Shown here piece by piece: positions 37,331 through 49,100 of a stretch of 64,000 nucleotides of DNA; within the stretch, counting starts at the first letter, position 1, and each line of letters starts with the position of its first letter. This DNA comes from Aurantiochytrium sp. KH105 (taxonomy: Eukaryota; Sar; Bigyra; Thraustochytrida; Thraustochytriidae), in contig BGKB01000136.1 of NCBI GenBank assembly GCA_003116975.1, forward strand, positions 117,551 to 181,550. Reading direction: 5' to 3'. Below the pieces are notes generated by a model that worked only from the letters and a program-made list of their open reading frames with translations, was not told where the DNA came from and searched no databases. The translations under genes and the position numbers were made by a program.

Positions 37331-39019
37331 TCACCAGCCGCGGGTGTCGCGGCGCTTGTTGGGCTTGGAGCTTTGCTTCATCTGACGTTTGCGTCGCTTG
37401 TTCTGGCGAGAAGTCAGAGGTCTTCGTGCAGAGCGTTTCGATGACGATGATGATCTTTCTTCTGCTGCTGCTGGCCGCAAGTCCTCGTCGTTTTCGCCCT
37501 CGTCCTCATCTTCGTCATCTTCTTGCTGATCGTCATCGTCTTTCTTGCCACGAGGTTTGCCTGAAGTATCATTGACTTTGGAGTCGACGTCTTCGCCATC
37601 ATCATCATCATCATCATCTCCTTCTTCTTCTCCCTCTTCGTCGCTCTCATCTTGAGCAACTTCTTCGAAAGGGTCGATCTCGACACTTTGGTACATGCGC
37701 GCAAGCACGGAAACTTCGGCATCATCGTCGTCGGCGTCTGCAGTGACGACGGCTTCCCCCTCTTTTCCAGCCTGAGATGCTTGAAGTGCAGTTGCGATCA
37801 TTTCGCGCCAGCATGGATCCGCATCTCGCCACGCGCTAATGGATCGAACAAAGTACACAATGGCCTCCTCCTCCTTGTCCCAAGAGGGTTCTTCGAGGGT
37901 AGGCAGATTGGCCTTTGATTTGACAAAGCTGGAAATGGCAGCGTCAAGGGTCTGCGAGACAATCTCGTCGACCTCACTTCCGTCCACGGCTTCCTCATAT
38001 GCACCATCGAGGAGCAGGCACCGCGCCACAGCAGGATTGGCAGCGACAGCGCGATCGATGGCAGCCGTTGCCATCTTTTCGGCCTCCTCGCCCTCGTTGA
38101 GCACAAAGGCAGCCACATGCGCATAAAGAGCCGTATCCCAGAGGAGCATACGTGCGAAGGGGCCTGCAGTACTCATGTCAACATTCTCGAGGTGCGCCGT
38201 TTCCGTGGCGTCGCGCATCTTATCGAGGTCGGCATCTTGGAACGCGTGAGCCACAGCCAGCCAGGGGACCCAGAGGCCGAGAGCACCGTCTTCATCGCTG
38301 ACCTGGAGCTTTGCAACAATGTCGCCAATCTTCCTAGCGCGGGCCATGGCGCTCCCCACGAGAGCCGTGTCTGCGCTCTGGGCGAGGCGGATGGCAAGCT
38401 CAAGGTAGCGGCCTGCGAGTTCGCGCGTGCGAACGTGCTTGCCCCAGTGGCCCTTGAACTTGGCAAGGATGTCCTCGCCCTTGTTCTGCTCGCGCTCCTC
38501 CTCCTCGCGTGCCAGACGCTCTTTCTTGGCGTGGTAGTCTGGGTAGAGCCATGGGTAAGCCTCCTCGGCAGGGCGCGCCGCGCCGCTGAGCTTGTTCGGA
38601 TCGTACTTTTTCTTCGCGGCCTCTCGGGCGCGGAGGTGCTCGGCCTTGCCGGGGTACCAGCAGCTGAGCTCGTCCTCGTCCTTTTCGATGCCGTCGCGGA
38701 GCTGCTGCACGAGCAATTCGAGCTTCTGCTTCCTCCTGCGCGCCGAGGAGTCCCGCGCGAGCGACTCCTCGAGCGTCTTGTCGCGCGCGAGGTGCTTGTC
38801 CACGAGCGCCTCCGCGCGCGCCGCGCCCAGGGCCGCCTTGCCCGCCGCCGCGCGCCGCGCCTGCACGCGCGCGACGCGCCGCCCCGCCGCGCGCTCGCGC
38901 CGCTCCTCCGCGCGCCGCGCGCGCCGCCTGTCCTTGTGCCCGCCGCCCGAGGCCGGCCCTTTTCCGCCGCCCCTGTCGCCGCCGCGCGCCGCGCCGCGCG
39001 TCGCTGCGCCGCGCGCCAT
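37331..39019 (-). CDS. Acidic/basic nuclear-type protein, unknown function
   Basis: This 562-residue frame has no domain I recognise. Residues 1-65 are Arg/Gly/Ala-rich with RGG-like and basic runs. A charged coiled-coil-like segment follows to about 190, including ELSCWYPGKAEHLRAREAAK. Residues about 195-430 are helical and regularly spaced, with Ala-rich pairs reminiscent of TPR-like repeats but no clear consensus. Residues about 450-520 are extremely acidic (Asp/Glu blocks), and the C-terminus is strongly basic (RQNKRRKRQMKQSSKPNKRR), a good nuclear or nucleolar signal. Alternating acidic tract and basic tail are usual in ribosome-biogenesis and histone-binding proteins; this is a hint, not a call. 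The gene is divergent from the lipid-kinase gene. Confidence 0.7.
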   Translation of the reverse strand: MARGAATRGAARGGDRGGGKGPASGGGHKDRRRARRAEERRERAAGRRVARVQARRAAAGKAALGAARAEALVDKHLARDKTLEESLARDSSARRRKQKLELLVQQLRDGIEKDEDELSCWYPGKAEHLRAREAAKKKYDPNKLSGAARPAEEAYPWLYPDYHAKKERLAREEEEREQNKGEDILAKFKGHWGKHVRTRELAGRYLELAIRLAQSADTALVGSAMARARKIGDIVAKLQVSDEDGALGLWVPWLAVAHAFQDADLDKMRDATETAHLENVDMSTAGPFARMLLWDTALYAHVAAFVLNEGEEAEKMATAAIDRAVAANPAVARCLLLDGAYEEAVDGSEVDEIVSQTLDAAISSFVKSKANLPTLEEPSWDKEEEAIVYFVRSISAWRDADPCWREMIATALQASQAGKEGEAVVTADADDDDAEVSVLARMYQSVEIDPFEEVAQDESDEEGEEEGDDDDDDDGEDVDSKVNDTSGKPRGKKDDDDQQEDDEDEDEGENDEDLRPAAAEERSSSSSKRSARRPLTSRQNKRRKRQMKQSSKPNKRRDTRGW

Positions 39020-39392
39020 CGTGCGTGGAAAACTCTTCTCGCGATCGCGATTTGCTCGACGTCCTTTTTTGGTTGGTCGCCCGAGTCCCAGGCCCCGCGC
39101 TCGGTACCGCTCTCTGGGACGCCGCCGCGGCGAGGGTCCCGCAAAGTGGGACGCGCCCCGAAGCGAGGTACCGCGGAGGGGTACCGCGCGGGCCGGGGAC
39201 GACCAGGTTTGGTGGTGCCCGGGAGTTCTTCTTGGACGAGGAGACGCCTCCGAAGCGGCGCGCTGGCGGGCGTAGAGCTTGGCGACAATGTTGGTGGGTT
39301 GACAAAAACGATTGAGGAAGCGTGGAGTTTTAGCGTAGGCCTACGACGAGATCGCGATGAGCACGGTGTCTGGGACAACTTGACTTTCTGAA

Positions 39393-39463
39393 GTTCTTCG
39401 TCTTCTTCTTCTTCTTCTTCTTCTTCGTCTTCTTCTTCTTCTTCTTCTTCTTCTTCTTCTTCT
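39393..39463. repeat. (TTC)n microsatellite, distal
   Basis: About 70 bases of TTC/CTT with two interruptions, upstream of the lipid-kinase gene. It is the GAA strand relative to the divergent acidic-protein gene. Confidence 0.9.
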
Positions 39464-39626
39464 ACGCGAGTGTAACTAGTTCGTGCCTTCCGGCGAAGCA
39501 GCGCAGGCATGAACCTGTCGCGGATACTGGCTTCAACGCTGGTGAGGACGCCCGGACTCGCAAGTTTCGAGCCTCCGCGAGAACGCGATCAGCAAGCACG
39601 GCTTCCCGCACAAAAGGTGCCAAGTC

Positions 39627-39656
39627 TCTTCTTCTTCTTCTTCTTCTTCTTCTTCT

Positions 39657-39691
<35 letters not shown>

Positions 39692-39693
39692 TA
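39627..39693. repeat. (TTC)n microsatellite, proximal
   Basis: About 66 bases of near-perfect TTC, ending about 140 bases before the lipid-kinase start codon. A pyrimidine tract this close to a gene could act in transcription start selection. Confidence 0.9.
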
Positions 39694-39834
39694 CTGCAAC
39701 AAGTTGGCGCAGAGCGCGAACCAGGCCGCCGGCCCGGAGCTCTCGCGCGGACTCGGGGCGGCGGGGTTCGCGTTGGCGCGGGGCGAGTCGGGCGCGGGAA
39801 GAGACCCGGCAGCGGCGCCCGGGTCCGAGCGAGT

Positions 39835-40692
39835 ATGGATGGTGACGATGGAGGGGACGATGGGACGCGCCATGGCGAAGGGCCCGACCTTGGCGTGAGC
39901 GGCGGGGCGACCGCGGCGACGGCGCTGGCCGTGGCGGTGGCCGTCGTCGCCGCGCAGTACGTGGTGAACGCTGTCGGCGCGGCGCGTAACGGCGCGTCGG
40001 CAGGAGAAGGCGAGAAAAGATCTGGGGATGATCGCGGGCTGGAACTTACGCGACGCTTCCAGCACGCTCTCACGGGGTGCCTCTTTGTGGCCGCGTCTGC
40101 GAGCGGAGTCCTAACCTGGACGCAGCAGATCGTCACGCTCGTATTGTCGACGGCTTGGTTCTACCTCGTGCATCGCCTCCGTCTCTTGTATCCCAGCCTG
40201 AACGAGTATCTGATGGCCAATTTTGGAGCCATTGCACGACCCAGCGAAGCTGCTGGCCGCATTCCAGGAGCGTTTTTCTTCTTGCTCGGGTCGTCCATCT
40301 GCCGCTTCTGCTTCCGTGATCGCGAGTTCCACCTCGGCATCCTACTTTTGGCCTTTGGAGATCCCGCTGCAGGCCTCGTGGGCACACTTTGGAAGCGTTA
40401 TCATACCTCTGGCGGAAACCAAAGACCGAGCCAAGGAAAATCTTTTGCCGGCTCTACAGGCGCTCTCGTTGCTTGCGCAGCCGCAACTTTTGTGTACAGT
40501 ACCTTTTTCGACTGCGAACATGAACCATTGAATGTGCGTTTCGTTCTCGCACTTGTTGCAGGCTGCATTGGAGCTCTGGCAGAACGAGTTGATATTGCCG
40601 GCCTCGACGACAATCTGACCATGCCCGTACTCTGTGCCTCTGGCCTGCATCTTCTTTGGGGTGATTCTGCGTGCAACCCCGCAAATTCATGA
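39835..40692 (+). CDS. CTP-dependent lipid kinase, DGK1 / dolichol kinase family
   Basis: This 285-residue multi-pass membrane protein has the motifs of the CTP-using polyprenol/diacylglycerol kinase group: RRFQHALTG at 73-81 (compare the R-K-x-x-H motif), AFGDPAAGLVGTLWKRY at 173-189, GKSFAGSTGALVAC at 201-214 and ERVDIAGLDDNLTMPV at 250-265. These are the conserved Asp-rich cytidylyl-binding loops of yeast DGK1, dolichol kinase SEC59 and plant phytol kinase. About six hydrophobic segments are visible. The length suits DGK1 (about 290) better than SEC59 (about 520), so CTP:diacylglycerol kinase making phosphatidic acid at the ER or nuclear envelope is the best guess; phytol or farnesol kinase is possible. 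The start ATG is the first in frame; residues 1-20 are acidic and disordered. Confidence 0.8.
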   Translation: MDGDDGGDDGTRHGEGPDLGVSGGATAATALAVAVAVVAAQYVVNAVGAARNGASAGEGEKRSGDDRGLELTRRFQHALTGCLFVAASASGVLTWTQQIVTLVLSTAWFYLVHRLRLLYPSLNEYLMANFGAIARPSEAAGRIPGAFFFLLGSSICRFCFRDREFHLGILLLAFGDPAAGLVGTLWKRYHTSGGNQRPSQGKSFAGSTGALVACAAATFVYSTFFDCEHEPLNVRFVLALVAGCIGALAERVDIAGLDDNLTMPVLCASGLHLLWGDSACNPANS

Positions 40693-40847
40693 AAGAAGAT
40701 GCGATCGTCATGATCGCCCTCTTCCTTTCCAAGGCAACCCTACATTATGGGAGATGTCGCCATGTGTGTCTACAAGTTCATTCTTCATTATGATTAGAAT
40801 CAAATCGTTTATAAATCATCCTTTGTACCTTGCAGAAACTCTCTTTT

Positions 40848-43800
40848 TTATGAAGCGGAAGGAGCCAGAGAGGGAATCGACTCATTTTTCGACTTTGTTT
40901 CTTCTTGTTTTCCCTCTGTCTTCGTGACATTTGCGATGAGAGTTGGAAACTCAGACGTGGGCGTCGCCTCCTTTCTCACCGCAGGGGCTTCCGTTGATGC
41001 AGACCCGGAAGTGTCATTGTCGTTCGCCACCTTCAGTTCGGCCGGCGTCGTGTTGACAGCAGATTCATCGCTCGCGACTGCCGCAGCTTTGGACTCGTGC
41101 ACAGCCGATTCACTCGATCTGGAGTCGGACTTTTCCTCCCCAGGTGCGACGACGCTGTCGTTCACCGCTTTCTCTTCAGATGGTGCTGCAGCACTCTCGC
41201 TAGAGTCTGCCGCAGCGTTCGACTCGTGCGCAGCCAGTTCACTCGATCTGGAGTCGGACTTTTCTTCCCCAAGTGCGACGGCGCTGTCGTTCGCCACCTT
41301 TGCCTCGGTCGGCACCGCAGCACTCTCGCTGGAGACTATCACAGCATTCGATTCGTGCGCAGTCGATTCCGTCGATCTGGATTCGACCTTTTCTATGCCG
41401 GGTACAACAGCGCTTACACTCGCCACCTTTGACTCGGCCGGCACCGCAGCACTCTCGCTGGATGCTGTTGCAGTTTTCGATTCGTTCGCAGCCGATTCCG
41501 TCGATCTAAATTCGACCTTTTCGTCACCGGGTACACCAACGCTTTCACTCGCCACCTTTGCCTCGGCCGGCACCGCAGCACTCTCGCTGGAGACTGTCGC
41601 GGCAATTGACTCGTGCGCAGCCGGTACTAATTGTCTGGACTCGACCTTTTCTACGCCGAGCGCGACAACAGTTTCGTTCTGCCCTTTCTCTTCGCGCGGC
41701 GCCGCCTTGATAGCATCGCTATCGCCAGAGACCGTCGCAGCCTTTGATCCGTGTACAGCTAAGTCCGCCGAATCGGGTTCGGCCTTTTCTTCACCTCGCG
41801 TAAGATTTGCAGCAGCTGATCCACTTGATGCCTTGCTTGCGTCTGACTCTGGCGCACCATCACCCACCGCTTCAGCGTTCACTGTTGTCGGCGCGGCGCC
41901 GCCTGCTTCACTGTCTGAGCGCGCGGCAGCACTCGTCGAAGTGGGCACGGCTCCTTTGGAATTGTCTGGCAGATCCTTTGCCGAGAGCGTCTTGGTCTGC
42001 TGCTGCTCCGAGTCTGCCCCAGGGGCTGCGGCTTGCTTAACCGACGTGAAGGAGGAGGAGGAAGAGGAGGAGGTGGCGGTACTGTCGCTCACCCCATACT
42101 GAGCCCTTGTGTCGGGGGCACTTGCCTCCTTGACAATTTCCATTGGCTGGGTCTCTACATCAGCCTTCGCACAGGAATCCTGCGCAAGTTCAACACGAGG
42201 AGCTTGAGCCGGCTCGGTTGCCTCTGTCTTAACCTTGGAGACCGCGGCTGGTTGTGGAAACGGGGAAACGTCAGAAATCTCACGTTTGAGGGTTGTTGAT
42301 GAAGACGACGGAGAGTGTTCCCCACCCCGTGGACCGCGGGGCTGTCTCGTTTTGAGCAGCTGCTCAAGAGGTACATTGGCCAATTTGGCGTGCACAAGCG
42401 CCTCCACGGGAATGACAAGAAGGTACTCCACTTCGACGGCAAGATCCGGGGCGAACATGCGCGCACCCGAATCCAGAGAAACTTCGGCAATCGGTGGAGT
42501 GCCCTCTCGAACTAGGTCCACCGTGCCCCAACCAAATTGGGTTTCAACGCGCATCGATCTAGCCGCCGCGACAGCCACGCAATACGTCCGAATTCCTGTG
42601 CGACGGAGCACAACGCCAAGACCATCTGGAGTCATGACCTGCATACCAACAACGACGTGCTCTTCGTCTCGCTCGGCAGGGTCCTGCTCCATGGAGACAC
42701 CAATGTCTTCGTCGAACGCGGCGTCAACCCAAGCGCCGTAGCGATTGCTCGACCACGACGTCGGATTCAGATAACTGATTTGGCGGTCGTCCAAAGCGTC
42801 AGCCTGACGTGAAATGTCCTCGAAACTGATGAGGCCGCCGTAGAGGCGCTTCATCTCCTTGAAGAACATAAACATCGCCTCTCGTTGCACAAGGCGATAG
42901 CGATCACGGTCGCGCGCCGCCGCAGATCGTACTGTTGCCGTGGCGCTAAGGCTGCTCTGCGTGCTATTGGCCCGACGTAAGAGGCCGGGACCGGCGGCGG
43001 TCGCGGCGGCGCCAGCATTGGATGGCGATAAGTGGCCCTCGTCAACGAGGACTTTGCGGCGCACCTTGACTTCCACACGACCCAAAGGCTCACCGCCATC
43101 GGCAGAGACTTGGTTCACGAGGTCGGCGATCGTCCCAATGACCGCCTGAATGGAAATTTTGGGAAGCCCACTCGACTCTGCGGCGCCACTCGCATACTGC
43201 TGATAATCCTTCATGAGCGCCTTGGGGCCAAATTTGCTCAACTCCCTCTTCGTGGCCTCAACGTAGCGGTATACGCGCTGGCCTGACCGGTCGTCCGCGC
43301 GGTCAGAGAACGAGTACAATGGCATAATGGAGGCAAATTGGCCAGGACCCGGGTGCCGAGGCAGCCAGTCCTCGGCGCGGCCTGCCTGTTTAGGAAAGAC
43401 GACATGAACTGCATCTGTGCGCGCGTCCACAATCTCGACAGCGAACCATTTGCGTGAACGCCGGTGATAGGCGTCAATGCGATGACCGCTTTGCAAATCA
43501 TCGACGCTGCCAATCCCGTAGCCCCACTTGAGAGACGACTCTCCCGTGCTGGGTTCTTCAGGAACTGTGCACGAGGCAAAGTGCGGGTCCACCCGCTTGA
43601 GCATTGAGCAGGTAAAGTTTTCCGGAAAGTCCGCAGCCGAGTACCCGGCGGGGAGCTTGCGCCATTTCTCGCAATCCTTGGCCTCGCATCGGATCCAAAC
43701 GTGTTGGTTCACCGTCGGGGGCGGCGGCGGCGAGAACATTTGACCTTCCTTGCCTGGAAACCGTGATGCGGAACGCCGCGTCGCCTTGAGCGCTGTCAAG

Positions 43801-46072
43801 AGGCGCTGGAACACGTCGTCTCCCTCTGCACTGGCAGGTTTGTCGTGTTCCTCGAGCACCTGCTTCTTGAAGTAAACGTCGTCGAGACGGCCCTCGAATC
43901 CAGACGCTACGCCGTCAAAGTTGCGATTGTCAAAGAGCGCCGCGTCGAGCACTGGCGACCCAAACAATCGCGGGGGCGGCAGCGGCGGTGGCCAGGCGTC
44001 TGCCTGAAGGTCGGTATGCACGTGCGGCGCCGGTGCGAACATGCGCTGCGTTTCTTTATCCCAGTCCTGATACCGCTTCTTGTTGTCACCAAGCTGCTTC
44101 ATCAGTCGGTTGCGGACGTGGGAGCCGTACTTTGCAGCCTCAATCGGGGTGTACGCGCTCTCGACCTCGGGAAGGACAGTCGTGCCCATGAGCTGCTCAA
44201 CCAACATATTCTCCTCCTTTTGGTCAAGCCAGCCGAGCAGCGGGGCAACCACACTGCTCTCGTGATGCAGCGAATGAGCTGCGGTCGGGTCGTAGGCGTT
44301 GTCGGGGCCGTAAAAGTTTACGGGCGGCGCCTCCGTGACCTGAAACCAGTTTTCGGTGAGGCTGTAGAAAGTGAGCAAGTCGACAAGCTTTTGGTGCGCG
44401 TCATCCATTTTGCCATCTTTCCAGACCTGGCCGTCCTCTGATTGAGCCACGCCGGGTACCTTGAGAACGAGATCCCGGAGGCGACGAATGCCATCGCGGG
44501 CCTCTTCAATCGACCCGACACAGTACTTGCCGAGCTCGCGGATCTCCCGCATCGCCTTGGGCACATAGGTCATTTTTTCGGCGCGGTCCGCCACCGGGGG
44601 CTTGCCTTTGTGGATCGCACGCGTCTTGATGTTCCACCAGTACCGAGATTTGATGCGCGGATCGCTAGCGGCCTGCCACACATTAATGTGATAAACGCAA
44701 GTCCTTTCCAGCAAGCGAAGCACCCTCTGCATTACACTGTTGGTGCGGTCATTCCAAAGTGCATTCATCACATCCTCGTCCGTCAAGGGCCGAAAGGGAC
44801 TCTGGTGCGTCTTGGTGCTTAATGCGACATGTGGTTCAGGATAATCTGGGTTGTCGGTAAGCTGTGGTCGCCGCAAGACATTTGACCCGATAGGAATACG
44901 GTTGAGGACGCTACCATCATCGTAGAGGATATGAACGCTAGGTCCACGTAAAAGAGCGTCAAAGTACTTTTTGCTGGCTGGGTCCGCACTCAGCGTCGTT
45001 TCTCCTGCTTCCTTTTCCGATGCATTTGCAGCATCTGTTTCCATCTTGCTGCCGTTCTCATTTGGAACGAGTGGAATTTCCGAAGCGGCCTCAGAGTCTG
45101 CAGCTGATACGCTCTGCGACGCCGCGGGCGTAGCCGCCTCGCTGGGATCGTTTGAGGGGTTTGTGCTGCCAGAATCTTTCGTGGGCTGGTTTGCGTCCGT
45201 CCCAGACAACGAAGAGAGATTTTTTTCGTATGCAGAACCCTGCTCTTTGCTCAGCGGGTTGGGGTGCACGTGGAGAATTGTGCCCGAATACCATCCGGGA
45301 TAATCCTCGGCATCATCTCCGCACCACCGTGCCTCACAACGGTCGCCAACCCACCACACACGTTCTACGAGTTTGGCCGTGGTCTCGTTGACGAGGTCGC
45401 GTACCTTTTGGTTGTGTTGCGACACGCGCTCGCGCCCCTTGGACGGCGACATTGCGCCCCAGTTCTCTTGCCGGTTTGCCGCGGACGAAGAGACTGCCAC
45501 GGCAGCTGCGGCTGCCGCAGCGCGTTCCGGAAAGCTTTCCGGGCCCGTCGACGCCTGAAATTGCGTCCACATGGGTCGCACATTTTCCATGGCGCCTTCA
45601 AAGCCCAGACGGATCCGGGTGTCCATTCGATGCCGAAGCTTGCTCAGAGCAATGATGAGGTTGCACACACGCTGACGCGCAATGCCCTTGGCCTCGCGTT
45701 TTACCGAGGTCCAAAGCTCGCGAGCCGAGTCCGGGTCGAGATCTCGCTTGCGCTGCGTCGCGGGCGGAATGTTTTGGGTGCCTCTAGAAGCAGCTTTGGT
45801 CTCGCTCGCTGCGCCAGCCCGTTGCTGCGCGGCCTTGCCCCCCTTTGCGGCCTTTGCCCCCTTTGCGGCCTTGCCCCCCTTTGCGGTCTTGCGCGCCGAA
45901 GTCTTTTTGGCTGCAGTCTTTGCTGGGACTGCCTTTTTCGAGGATGCCCTTTTCGAGGTCTGTTGGGCGGTCTGTTTGCCAGCTGTTTTCCCCGCAGAGC
46001 CATTGCTGTTGGTGGCTTTTGTTGCCGTCGTGCTTTTGGTGCTTCTGTTGGTTTTCGTGCTTTTGACGGTTG

Positions 46073-46103
<31 letters not shown>

Positions 46104-49100
46104 CGTAGATTCTGTCGTGGTGGTCGTATGCCCAGCCTGGACACCATTGACGCCGGAAAGCGCAACCTTTTCGCGACGGGCAAGCTCTTCGTGGAACAGA
46201 CGCGACGGTAGCTCGAGCTGTTCTTGCTCGACAAAGCGAAGAGCAAGCGCAACGAAGCGGAGCGCCCAAACGGGCTGTCGATCGAGAAGGTCAAGTTTGA
46301 GACCATACTTTTGCATTCGCGCAATGCTGTCAGCGTCGAGTCCGTGCGCATTCTTTTCCGCGGACGATGCAGAGGCGCGTCGTGGGTTGGAACGCTTCCT
46401 TCGCCCGCCCTTGCCCCGTTTGGGAACAGGCTTACTGGCGGCTGGAGGTTTGCCTTGGCCGTCAAGAGATGCCTCGAAGAGCATTGCCGCGCGGTGGACA
46501 GGCTGGTGACGGCGCTCCACGACCTGCATGAACTGCTGCGCTCCGGTAATGTACAGGAACGAGCCGCGGCAACCTTCAGATCCGCAGAGACAAATGGCTG
46601 CGCGGAACTCGTCCATGCTGTCGGTCACACAGTTGTAATCAATCGTCACCTCTTCGCCGGGCTCGATGTCGCGAAGGGCGCGCATGGCAATGTTGTACTT
46701 GCCGTCAACAATTGCCATCATGACGCACGCGTTGGGACGGCAGCTGTGGCTAAGTCGACTCATGCTCGTACCAAGGTGCTTGGAGTCGACGTAGAGGATC
46801 GTGAAACCATTGGGCTCCGAGCTCGGAATCTCAAAGCGCATGTTCCAGAAATCGGGCAGGGTGGTCTTGCCTGCGCGGGTTTGCTTGCGCAAGGCGTCCT
46901 CTCGCGCCTCCTTTTGCTCCCAGAGCCAGAGTGGATAAAGTTCGCCGTGGTACGAGCCGAGGATATCTCCCTTTTGAATACCCTTGTCATTTAGACAAAT
47001 GACACCGACGCCCTTGGGGTGGACGCAGAAGTTGTGCTGGCCCCAGCTCTGCAGCGAACGTAAAATTACGTCCACGGCAGCGACGATCATTTCATCGGAC
47101 ACGTTGCGATCGTAGGTGGTGTTGGCTACATTTTCGACAATGCAGCGGTCTTTGAGAATGTCGACCCAGGCCTCTTCGCCATTATCGAAAAGCACACAAT
47201 GATGGCGGCCTTCTTCTTTGGGATTCTGGTTGTACGCCGTGATCCGTCCAGAGAACCACGCACATTCCACAGGACGGAAGACACTGAGACGCTTGCCCAC
47301 AAGCTTTCGACCTTCTGCGGTGGTGCCCTCTGTCCCGTCGTCTTCATTTTCTGCGTCAATGTCATCGACTTCGCTCAGATCCTCGTTTGCTTTGGCCTTG
47401 CGACCACCTCGCGTGCTTGACCGAGATCGTGCGCCTCCACGCCCTCTACCGGCCTTGCGTTTCCTCGATGAGGTTCCATTCGCCGCGGCCTGCGAAGCGG
47501 CGGTCTTGGCCTTTCCACGGCCGGCCCTTGTAGTCTTGCGCGAGGTCGTGCTTGCTGCTGCGGCGCTCCCACGGCCCCGCTTGCGGGTTGTTGTAGATGC
47601 AGCGGGGGTGTTTTCATCGCTCTGGTCGGCCACAATCACCTTTGGAACTGCCTCAAAGAATTCCGGTTTGCGTCGCGTACGTCGCGAGGACCAGATGATA
47701 TTCTCGTGCTCCACGAGATTTGTTCTCTTGCGCTTGCGTCCAACGCGTTCGATCTTCTCCACGACATCGGCCAATGAATCGACCTCACCCGTTGAGTTGC
47801 CTTCGCTACTGCCTTTTTTGCTAGCCTTTGAATCGAGCTTCGCTTTGGCCCCACCACGCGTCGTCTTTGCGGCCCCATTTAGGGTCTTTGGCGCCGCCTC
47901 CTTGGTCTTGCTGTGCTGTGCTGCCGTTTCCCCAGACCCGTTCTCACTGTTTTCTTTGGATGCGGATGCCGCGTCCGATGATGAACTGGACGCGAGGACA
48001 TCATCAGCGCTTTGCGCGCGTGACGAGGCAGCAGAGCTTTCAGGCTTTGTGGCCGTACTCTTGGCAACGTCCACGGTCTCAGCAGCGTCAGAGGACCGAT
48101 CCGCGTCCTTTGAAGCTGTGCCCGCCTCGTCCTCTGCTGGCGCCTTGCTCGTTGCGGAAGTTGCGACAGCGGCATCTGGACTCTCCTCCATTTTGGTTTC
48201 TTCCATTGTTGTGTCATTTTGATCTTCCGCTGACGTCTCCTTGGTCGAAGCGTCTAAATCTTCCGTTTTCACTAACGACGTCTTGATCTCGGTCTCGTTC
48301 TTGTTTACAAAGTGAGACATGCTGTTGGCGCTAGAGAGAGCACCACCGGCCTGAGCGCGCGCGCGAAGCGATTTCAGCGCATGCGTCAGGTCCCAGCCAA
48401 TATCAGGCCCCTGTCGATTGAGCTCGCGCAGGAGCAGACCTTCGATGAACCAGTTTACTTGAGGCTGCGTCATGCGCAGGTCCGGGGCATCAATGGACTC
48501 GAGAGCAATGGAAAGGTTGCGTCGTGTGAAGGGATCGATTCCCCAACTGTCAACCTCGAGGAGATCCTTGCCGAGCTCCTTGATGCGCCAACTAACAAAC
48601 GGAAGATTTCCGGCAAGGCCGCCGCTGACGGGCGCGGCTGCACCATCTGCGCGGCGGCGTTTCTTTTTCACAGCGCCGCGCGCATTGAGGGCGCTTTCTG
48701 CGTCGCCGTCTTCGGGTAGCAGCCAGCGGTTTTCTGAACCGGTGGCATCAAGAAGGTCCTCGAGCTCGGCGCGCTCTTCCTCCGTGATACCCTCGACAAC
48801 CTTGTAGTGGTCGATCTGAGTGTACTCTCTTCGCTCCTGCGGCTTTTTGCACCAATTGGACATGGCCGGTTCTCGGTTTTCGAAGGTGAGCCGCTCGAGC
48901 CTCTCCTCATCGCGGACTTTGTGGAGTTCTTCCTTGTTTTTGGCGCGTGTAGAAGCAAAGTTGTCGGCAACAAACTCTTCGACGCGTTTGGCACAATTGT
49001 AAAACGAACGCGGGTCCTCGTTGACTTCTTGATGTTTGTAGACGAATGTCCATATGGAGCGCAGGTCGGCTTCGATGGCATCCCAGTTGATGTCGAGAAA

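Larger units (their letters stand above)
39020..39834. other. Divergent promoter region with two (TTC)n tracts
   Basis: This 815-base gap separates the acidic-protein gene (minus) from the lipid-kinase gene (plus). It contains the perfect 12-base palindrome CGTAGGCCTACG at 39334-39345 and two long TTC tracts (about 39393-39463 and 39627-39693). Open frames across it on both strands are Ser/Arg repeats of the microsatellites. Confidence 0.5.

Noticed and set aside
38117..39391. 424-residue plus and 445-residue minus shadow frames
   Set aside because: They overlap the 562-residue acidic-protein gene in other frames and consist of Arg/Ser/Ala runs and microsatellite translation.
45264..46211. 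315-residue plus-strand frame and other long frames opposite the SET gene
   Set aside because: They mirror Lys/Ala/Thr-rich codons of the SET protein and have Leu/Cys/Arg repeats without family features.
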